A program made the translations under genes and the position numbers. A stretch of 13,506 nt of DNA from Echinostoma caproni (Eukaryota > Platyhelminthes > Trematoda > Plagiorchiida > Echinostomatidae): contig UZAN01043049.1 in NCBI GenBank assembly GCA_900618425.1, forward strand, positions 17,245 to 30,750, in the 5' to 3' direction. Below the pieces are notes generated by a model. It ran no database searches, was not told the DNA's origin, and was given only the letters and a program-made list of their open reading frames with translations. This document shows, piece after piece, positions 8,480 through 13,506 of this stretch; within the stretch, counting starts at the first letter, position 1; the number at the start of each line of letters is the position of its first letter.

Positions 8480-8975
8480 TCGTGAGAGTAGAGCTGTATG
8501 CTACCGAGCGCGTCCCCAGGTTGCGGATAGGGGAGCGGTCGTCAATTAGTAGTTAACCGTGAATAAGGTGGGCTTCGGCCCTCCGAATAAGCGGTCGCGG
8601 ACGATCAGCGGCAGCGCTCGAGGATTTGATGGGTTCAACTCTTGGCAAGGGTTCTCCGCAGAAAACACCACAAATATCTGTGGACAGAGCTGTGACGTGG
8701 CGAGTGTGGCCCGCCACTAAATATGACCGTACCCCTTGTCGAGTTCCTTTGCCCGACAAGGTTTTCCAGAAAGGGTGAATGAACCAAAACCCGGTCACCG
8801 GCTCATCTGGAACATCACTGCTGCCTTGCAGTCCGCACTTCGTTGCGCAAAGGCTAGAGTGCATCCTCGAACAAGGCCTCCGCTGGACTGGGCGACCGAG
8901 TAGTACCATAGCCCACAACGCAGACAACTATGAACGTTCTCGCTCTTATGATTTTGCACTCTAAACCTTCATTAA

Positions 8976-9630
8976 TCGAAAGACTTTCTACTCCGTACAC
9001 ATCCTTTTGTCCTTCCAGCCTCCCCCCACCTCATCCCTACCATCCCAACTCTATTCCGTCGTACTAGTAGTAGTGCCTCGGGCGGAAATTCTGCCGCTGT
9101 CCGCTCTTGTCCTACCTCGACTAATGTCCAAGTCTCACCGAATCCTTCACCAGCTGAAGCCCTTCTCCGCCCTCGACGTCCTTTCAAACCAGCCACACTT
9201 AATGTGCGTACTCTGATGCGTATAGGACATCAGGTGTGTTTAGCTCGTACGCTCGAAACCCTAGTCATCGGTGTGTGTTGCATCCAAGAGACTCGCATTC
9301 AAGACTCCGGCTCCATTATCTGATTGACGTCTCCATCTAACCAATCTGTAAAGTTTCACTTACGCCTCCCTGGGGACCCTGAGGCTGCTGCTTCCGGTGT
9401 TGTTGGCTTCGGCGTAGCTCTCAGTGAGGGAGCTGAGGCCGCCCTCCTGGATTGAATCCCAGTCGACAGTAAGCTATGCGCAGCGAGACTCAGGGGATCG
9501 TGCAAACTAAGCAGCCGTCGCCCCGATAGGCGAAACTTGTTTGTCGTGTCGGCGAACGCCCCGAAGGACTGCAGCCCCGATGCGGTCAACGATTCATTTT
9601 ACCATACGCATTACAGATGGAACGTGCCGC
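8976..9630 (+). pseudogene. N-terminal leader and endonuclease (EEP) half-domain of LINE copy B
   Basis: One frame is readable from 8976 (after a TAA at 8973) to about 9630, broken only by TGA at 9321 and TGA at 9453; the second probably replaces Trp in a 'LLDWIPVDS' block. A Ser/Pro/Thr-rich leader (about 9000-9180) precedes LNVRTLMRIGHQ and LARTLETLVIGVCCIQETR (9201-9296), then LRLPGDPEAAASGVVGFGVA and FVVSANAPKDCSPDAV. This is the first half of an APE-like nuclease, with the Glu of the 'xETR' motif kept. The second half (the DFNAQVG and QIDHIAI blocks seen in copy A) is missing, so nicking activity is not expected. Confidence 0.72.
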
Positions 9631-9712
9631 CTCTATGCGTAATTTCCGTAGGCTCATCCGGGTCACCAGTAGGAAAGCCTTGGGTGTGAGCGAAACGATC
9701 TGCGAAAAGTAG

Positions 9713-10483
9713 ACTGGGTTTCGTGCCGGTTGTGGCTGCATCGATCAAATCTTCACCCTCCGACAACTGCTAGCGAACTGTCATGCCTACCAAAGGCCAG
9801 CGATCACTGTATTCTCAGATATCCATGCGACCTTCGACTCTATCGATAGGACCACACTGTGGTGCTGTTTGTTGAGGAATGGAGTACCTTAGAGGTATGT
9901 TTCGATCCTCAAAGAGTTGTATCGTCATACCTCAGGTCGAGTTAGGGCTTATGGCCAACTTCCACCCCCGTTCGCCGTCTCCAGTGGAGTTCGACAAGGC
10001 TGCCCTATATCCCCATTTCTTTTCAACTTCGCTATAGAGGATGTTCTACAGAATGCTTTTCCCGGTCTAGCAAACGGTGGAGTTGAACTCCTTCCAGGGA
10101 ACAGAGTTCTTGAATTGGAATATGCCGATGACATCGCCTCGCTTAGTGCCAACACACAAGCAGTCGAAAACGCTTTGAACCGCTTGGCGATAGAGGTATC
10201 CAGGTGTGGTATGTGCTTTGCACCACCCAAGTGCAAAGTGCTTGTTCAAGACTGGCAGGAGCCTGTGCCTGCACTCACCATCTGTGGTGAACAGCTGAAA
10301 GTAGTTGAGAGCTTTAAGTGCCTCGGGAGCTTGATCGCGGCTGGTGTTGGTGTTGGGGAGGAGATCATATCACGAATAGCAAAAGCTAGAGCAGCTTTTA
10401 CCAACCTGCGACACCTGTGGCACCGCCATGACATCCGACTGTCCCTTAAGGGAAGGGTGTATGTACATCGCCGCGGTTGGTAG
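9713..10483 (+). pseudogene. Reverse transcriptase palm of LINE copy B
   Basis: A single frame runs from 9713 to the TAG at 10481-10483, with one internal stop (TAG at 9890-9892, probably from Glu or another one-step codon in 'NGVPExY'). Motifs in order are GFRAGCGCIDQIFTLRQ, the motif A region FSDIHATFDSIDR (first Asp kept), GVRQGCPISPFLFNF (9986-10030), LEYADDIASL with intact YADD (10121-10132), CFAPPKCKVLVQDWQEPVPALT, and ARAAFTNLRHLWHRHDIRLSLKGRVY. The fingers motifs seen in copy A are deleted. After 10460 the frame shifts: AAVGSVLLYGGETC continues the family sequence in the next frame. The reading is well conserved, so insertion was more recent than copy A. Confidence 0.75.
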
Positions 10484-10995
10484 CGTTCTCCTTTACGGGG
10501 GCGAGACCTGCCCCCCCCCCCCCCGCGTTNGACCCCCCCCCCCCCCCCCCGCGTTGAGGATGCTAATCGACCTTCTGTATTCGACCACCGATGTCTCCGA
10601 AGCATTGCTCGTGTCCGGTGGGAAAACCGGGTGAGTAATGATGAGGTTCATCGTCGTGTGTTGAGTGCGGATATTCGTCCTCTAACAGAGGTAATCGCTT
10701 TACACTGCCTCCGATTGCTTGGTCGCGTATTGAGTATGCCTGTCCTTTCCGTGCTCTCTTTGCACGTTCCGGGCAAGGCTTGAAGAAGCGCCGCGGTGGT
10801 CAGACCATGACATGGACTAGAGGCATGAAGAAGTTGTCTGCAGCTTTGGTTTCGGTTGGTGCAGCCCACCTTCCAGGTTGGGGTTCAAGGGATGAGGATT
10901 GTCGTTGGTTAGAGACATTGAGAGATACGGCCCAGAATAGAAGTCAGTGGCGCGAATGCTGTACGGGCTGCCTGTCGAAATCCCGTGCTCCGTAA
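10464..10995 (+). pseudogene. C-terminal tail of LINE copy B, interrupted by poly-C
   Basis: AAVGSVLLYGGETC (from about 10470) runs into the poly-C/N scar at 10511-10550. On the far side the family tail resumes in another frame as RVEDANRPSVFDHRCLRSIARVRWENRVSNDEVHRRVLS and LHCLRLLGRVLSMP. A further frameshift near 10755 leads to KKRRGGQTMTWTRGMKKL, AAHLPGWGSRD and WLETLRDTAQNRSQWREC, ending at TAA 10993-10995. This tail (nucleic-acid-contacting, function not well defined) is characteristic of the fluke RTE-type proteins and is also traceable in copy A. Confidence 0.7.
10511..10550. repeat. Double poly-C tract with an ambiguous base
   Basis: Fourteen Cs (10511-10524), then GCGTTN and GA (N at 10530), then eighteen Cs (10533-10550), then GCGTTGAGGA. 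The GCGTT-GA string on both sides of the second run looks like one true junction represented twice. The tract replaces the short expected codons between the 'GxET(C/W)' and 'RVEDxxRxSVFDHR' blocks of the LINE. Confidence 0.9.
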
Positions 10996-11087
10996 AAAAC
11001 AACAAACAACACAGAAATATCCAAATGTCTCACCATCTTTTCACTCTGCTCTGTACCCCAATCCACCTGTCCCGTTTTATTTTTGTT

Positions 11088-11126
<39 letters not shown>

Positions 11127-11153
11127 GTGTGTGTGTGTATGGAGAGAGAGAGA
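11088..11153. repeat. Compound TA / GT / GA microsatellite at the LINE copy B 3' end
   Basis: TA repeats (11088 to about 11126, with one TG interruption) pass into GT units (about 11127-11138) and then GA units (about 11141-11153). The position directly after the LINE's short 3' untranslated region suggests that it grew from the element's terminal repeat. Confidence 0.85.
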
Positions 11154-11270
11154 AATTGGGTAGACGGAAGACCATCACTTTTACAGCAGTCGGTCCTATC
11201 CCTCCTCCTTGACAGCCGATTAGACTGATCCCCATATGTTTAAATGGGAAACCCAACGCAACTATTATAA

Positions 11271-11842
11271 CGGAGACCCCTGGTTGTTATAAAAGAGAGT
11301 TTAGATTTTCTATATTCTTTGCTGATATCTGATGCCACACTTGGAGTTCGAACTTTTTTAACCCCATCAGAGATTATTACTGATGTAGAAATTTGTCTAA
11401 TGTCAACTTTATTTACTTTCGAACACGATTTGTACAGACAAACCAATGGTGTTTCCATGGTATCTCCCATCTCTCCCATTTTAGCCAACCTCTTCTTACA
11501 TTCAATAGAATAAAATGCACTCTCCAGTTTTCATATGCCACGACGTTTGTACGTAAGACACGTAGACGATACTTTTGTCATCAATAAGTCACAACACACA
11601 CATGCGTTTCTCGATTGTCTCAATAAACAGTGCAACTCCATCAGAGGATATGAACAGAATCATCACTTCTCTAGACTGTCACCTCAGGGTGAACGAGTCA
11701 TGCAAATTCACCAGCGTTCACAGAAAACCGACACATTCGGATAAACTTTTACATTTTCAATCAGCTCATCCACAATGTCTAAAACGGACCCATATCTCCT
11801 CTCTGGCTGACCAGATCAAAAAGCTCTGTGATGAAGACAAAT
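11271..11842 (+). pseudogene. Penelope-like reverse transcriptase, broken
   Basis: The frame at 11271-11510 contains LTPSEIITDVEICL and then LYRQTNGVSMVSPISPILANLFL, matching the Penelope 'GVAMGSPxSPxLANIFM' block. TAA at 11511 (one base from GAA) interrupts it. The same frame resumes with RRLYVRHVDDTFVINKSQ, holding the catalytic Asp pair (VDD). Near 11672 the reading shifts by one frame to LDCHLRVNESCKFTSVHRKPTHSDKLLHF and QSAHPQCLKRTH, corresponding to 'LPFLDxxV…TSVYRKPTHTDxYLxF'. It ends at TGA 11842-11844, where a second shift restores the first frame for the endonuclease part. The protein would normally copy element RNA into DNA, but this copy is not translatable as one chain. Confidence 0.72.
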
Positions 11843-12494
11843 GAAAATGAAACGTCTCGATAAAGTGCTAAATGACAATTATTATCCGCCACTCCTGATA
11901 AGATCCCAGTTGGAGGCCAACAAACCAATGATACAACCCAATGACAGAAAAGACCGTGTAGCCTCTATTAGCATTCCATATAGATCAGGCACTTCAGAAG
12001 CAATCAGAAAGATTCTCGGCGATTTCAACATACAAACATTCTTTCGGGTTGACAACACTCTGAAACGCCATCTCTTGAAAGCCAAAGATCCGGTCGAATT
12101 GCAAGATAAAAACAATTGCATTTACAAAATCAGTTGTAAAGAATGCCCCGCAGAATACATTGGACAAACCAGCAGACAACTCAAGACAAGAATAACGGAA
12201 CACAAGCGAAAAGAAAAACATCGACCGACGGACCAAGCAACTCTGGCAAAACTAGAACGAGACTCAGCGATCGCTCTTCACGCCCTAGCCGAAGGTCACA
12301 CTATAGACTACGACAACCCAAAAATACTCCAAATCGAATTTCGAACATGCACTGAACGCTCGTATGCCGATGCTTTGGCCATTAACAGCCACTCTGCATG
12401 TGTCAACAGAAATGACAGAATCGATATCCCGAGCATTTGGACTACCCTAACATCCCTAACGCGCAATCACGACAAAGGTCACGGTGCCACTTGA
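11841..12494 (+). CDS. GIY-YIG endonuclease domain ORF of the Penelope-like element
   Basis: The frame is open for 217 codons from ATG 11841. Residues 1-90 carry the Penelope linker (SISIPYRSGTSEAIRKIL, then FRVDNTLKRHLL and AKDPV). The nuclease begins with IYKI at 94-97 and EYIGQT at 105-110, the two halves of the GIY-YIG signature, followed by R117, E120 and H121 (TRITEHK). C99 and C102, with H147 and H153, could form the CCHH zinc site described in this family. The usual late catalytic Glu falls near YADALAI (175-181), where I see Asp; this needs alignment. The family enzyme nicks target DNA during retrotransposition. The first ATG is only the point where the frame is restored, so a free-standing protein is uncertain; it is more likely the 3' half of a broken polyprotein. 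Confidence 0.75.
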   Translation: MKMKRLDKVLNDNYYPPLLIRSQLEANKPMIQPNDRKDRVASISIPYRSGTSEAIRKILGDFNIQTFFRVDNTLKRHLLKAKDPVELQDKNNCIYKISCKECPAEYIGQTSRQLKTRITEHKRKEKHRPTDQATLAKLERDSAIALHALAEGHTIDYDNPKILQIEFRTCTERSYADALAINSHSACVNRNDRIDIPSIWTTLTSLTRNHDKGHGAT

Positions 12495-12620
12495 CCCCAT
12501 CTGATAATGGGAATTAGTATGACGGACAACGAACCACTCAGTCCACCACACACAGACAAACACACACGATGAAATACTCGTTAACTTGTGATCCTTTCCT
12601 CGGAGTCATTTGATTGTAAA

Positions 12621-12690
12621 ACCTGCCTTGAGAAAGGTTACCCACGGTAACCGAAACGTCGGCGAATATAATTCTCTACCGACATCGCTG
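12621..12690 (+). ncRNA. Structured 3' motif of the Penelope-like element (hammerhead-like hairpin)
   Basis: A perfect 7-bp stem, GGTTACC (12636-12642) with loop CAC and GGTAACC (12646-12652), is followed at once by GAAACG (12653-12658). A second potential stem pairs GTCGG (12658-12662) with CCGAC (12679-12683), followed by ATC. Stem II, GAAA, stem III and a (G/A)TC site is the order of a hammerhead ribozyme, and such motifs have been reported in Penelope-like elements. However, the strand before stem II reads CTTGAGAAA rather than CUGANGA, so a catalytic core is not shown. It is a conserved-looking element motif, and activity is doubtful. Confidence 0.45.
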
Positions 12691-12730
12691 TCATTAACAC
12701 TAACATTAACATCCACAATAAAACAACACA

Positions 12731-13307
12731 TGGCGGATCGACTTTTCGATATTTTCCTAGCATCATTTTGTCATGATGTGGTACAAAGGATTCAAGTTCT
12801 TCCGAAATTTCACGGTGGCACATACTGAAACGAATTAGTTAATCAGATTGTGTGCCATAACCTGTCTCGTCTGTCTGTCTGTCTGTCTGTCTGAAAATCT
12901 GGTTTCTTCTGCCATAGCTCCATCGCATTCCCAATGGTCAGTAGCACAAGTGTGGCACGTTGCCATCTTTTAAACCCAGAATTGTTTTGTTTTCGCGTTA
13001 CACAGTCTCGCTCAGACTACACTTTTTCCTTTTTGTTCCCAATCACACCCTTGGAAATTGAATTAATTCAAGAAATCCTGTACATGAGCATGCATAGTTG
13101 CTTGCTTCCAGTATTTTGCATTGGATTATTTTGATCGTTCCTAGTTCGGATTCCATCTTTATGTATACAGTTCATCTACCTATCATCAGTCGAAAACACA
13201 TGTGGTACTCCAGTTTTACTTACACGAGGGCTGACCAGTTGTTTATATTGATTTACTAGATGATTCACAAATAATTATCATTTTACGTCGATGTTCTTCC
13301 TCACCAG
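12731..13307. other. 3' end of intron 2
   Basis: No recognisable coding domain is present. A TCTG microsatellite lies at 12869-12893. The stretch ends in the pyrimidine-rich TGTTCTTCCTCACCAG (13292-13307), the splice acceptor for exon c. The short frames 12638-12823 (-) and 12934-13134 (+) show no motif. Confidence 0.55.
12869..12893. repeat. GTCT tetranucleotide microsatellite
   Basis: Just over six uninterrupted GTCT units. Confidence 0.92.
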
Positions 13308-13506
13308 ATCCTGTGATAGTCCCCTCGCTACTTTCCACCAAAACGGCCTTGATCATCCGTCATTTGCTTCAGCATCAACCTTGGCGCCGACTTCATTCCA
13401 CAGATGTCACAAAACCAATCAGCGATGGAAAGAATACGGGCGACACAAACCCCGTCCCTGACCGCAATGTTTCGGGCTCCGATATACTAGACGAAAACAC
13501 CTCTGC
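13308..13506 (+). CDS. WDR11: WDR11 orthologue, exon c (continues past window)
   Basis: The exon starts after the acceptor CAG at 13305-13307. Its first two bases complete the codon begun by the last base of exon b. The frame stays open for the remaining 65 codons to the window end. The opening reading PVIVPSLLSTKTALIIRHLLQHQPWR is the most diagnostic piece of the gene. WDR11 has, from memory, 'EPVWCPYLLxxRxxLxLKxxLLHQPW' at the exit of the second propeller. After HQPW the sequence becomes polar (SDGKNTGDTNPVPDRN), probably a linker to the helical C-terminal region. No stop or donor is reached. Confidence 0.78.

Larger units (their letters stand above)
8480..11088 (+). mobile_element. RTE-type non-LTR retrotransposon, copy B
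   Basis: A GC-richer block carries, in order: a probable 5' untranslated region (about 8480-8975) with a GGGC-TTCG-GCCC hairpin at 8570-8581; a Ser/Pro-rich leader and the endonuclease start (8976-9630); a short linker piece (MERAASMRNFRRLIRVT, 9616-9666); the RT palm (9713-10483); and the C-terminal tail up to a stop near 10993. Two internal deletions are inferred. One, near 9610, removes the second half of the endonuclease. The other, near 9710, joins SETICEK to GFRAGCGCIDQIFTLRQ and removes the RT fingers. The 3' end runs into a TA/GT/GA microsatellite (11088-11153), which fits RTE-type elements that end in short repeats rather than a long poly(A). The 5' limit is inferred from composition only. 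Confidence 0.75.
11271..12730 (+). mobile_element. Penelope-like element (RT + GIY-YIG), 5'-truncated
   Basis: RT motifs, a linker, a GIY-YIG endonuclease and a structured 3' untranslated region occur in the order typical of endonuclease-bearing Penelope-like elements. The 5' part of the RT is missing. RT coding has one stop and two compensating frameshifts, while the endonuclease part is open for 217 codons. The 3' end contains the hairpin motif listed separately and an AATAAAA string near 12716-12722. The boundaries are approximate; 12730 is where recognisable element sequence fades. Confidence 0.72.
8077..13307 (+). other. Intron 2 of the WDR11 orthologue (about 5.2 kb)
   Basis: The donor is GTACGT at 8077-8082. 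The acceptor is CAG at 13305-13307, after a TC-rich tract from about 13293. The one-plus-two base phase match with exon c supports the pairing. The intron is mostly an RTE-type LINE (copy B) followed by a Penelope-like element, both in the host gene's orientation. Confidence 0.75.

Noticed and set aside
8553..8927. A 124-codon minus-strand gene
   Set aside because: It has no recognisable domain and lies in the GC-rich probable 5' region of LINE copy B, where long chance frames are expected.
10246..10634. Pro-rich and Gly-rich frames across 10500-10550 on both strands
   Set aside because: They are produced by the poly-C tract and its N; the LINE reading lies in other frames.
11043..11228. Peptides with Tyr-Ile runs over 11080-11130 (and likewise 6500-6540)
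   Set aside because: They are translations of TA microsatellites.
11841..12494. A bacterial-type UvrC or homing GIY-YIG nuclease, or horizontal transfer
   Set aside because: The upstream linker and RT motifs place it in a Penelope-like element, which is native to animal genomes.
12621..12690. A canonical active hammerhead ribozyme
   Set aside because: The CUGANGA core strand is not present, and stem I pairing with the flanks is weak; kept only as hammerhead-like.
1..13506. CRISPR arrays, operons, phage or plasmid modules
   Set aside because: No spaced direct repeats or prokaryotic gene layout; the window is intron-exon DNA with retroelements.

Overview
The window looks like nuclear DNA of a parasitic flatworm, most likely a digenean fluke. 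The evidence is spliced coding sequence with canonical GT-AG junctions, introns of several kilobases, and intron content made of non-LTR retrotransposons and Penelope-like elements of the kind common in trematode genomes. The species cannot be told from the sequence alone. No bacterial or phage gene organisation, CRISPR array or operon is present.

One host gene runs through the whole window on the + strand. Three coding exons (up to 307, 7800-8076, and 13308 to the window end) join in phase and together read as part of the second WD40 beta-propeller and the following segment of a WDR11 orthologue, a protein known from other animals in vesicle tethering at the trans-Golgi. Both the 5' and 3' ends of the gene lie outside the window. 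The two introns are about 7.5 kb and 5.2 kb, against exons of roughly 0.2-0.3 kb.

Intron 1 holds, in order: a possible tRNA-derived SINE relic (about 668-770); an old Penelope-like reverse transcriptase fragment (about 1016-1325, +); a heavily mutated RTE-type LINE, copy A (about 1850-4550, +); a 5'-truncated CR1/jockey-type LINE 3' end (5228 to about 5830, +); a TA-rich microsatellite (about 6503-6536); and an antisense CR1-type LINE 3' half (about 6765-7520, -). Intron 2 holds a second RTE-type LINE, copy B (about 8480-11088, +), which is less decayed than copy A but has two internal deletions and a poly-C/N assembly scar. It also holds a Penelope-like element (about 11271-12730, +) with a broken reverse transcriptase, a long open GIY-YIG endonuclease frame and a strong 3' hairpin motif.

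All the retroelement reading frames carry stops, frameshifts or truncations, so none looks autonomous now. They do not cooperate with WDR11; they are passengers that enlarged its introns. I saw no clear new biological system. The points most worth a second look are the hammerhead-like structured 3' end and open endonuclease of the Penelope-like element, the poly-C/N scar, the sense-strand bias of the insertions, and two polar low-complexity expansions in the WDR11 propeller.
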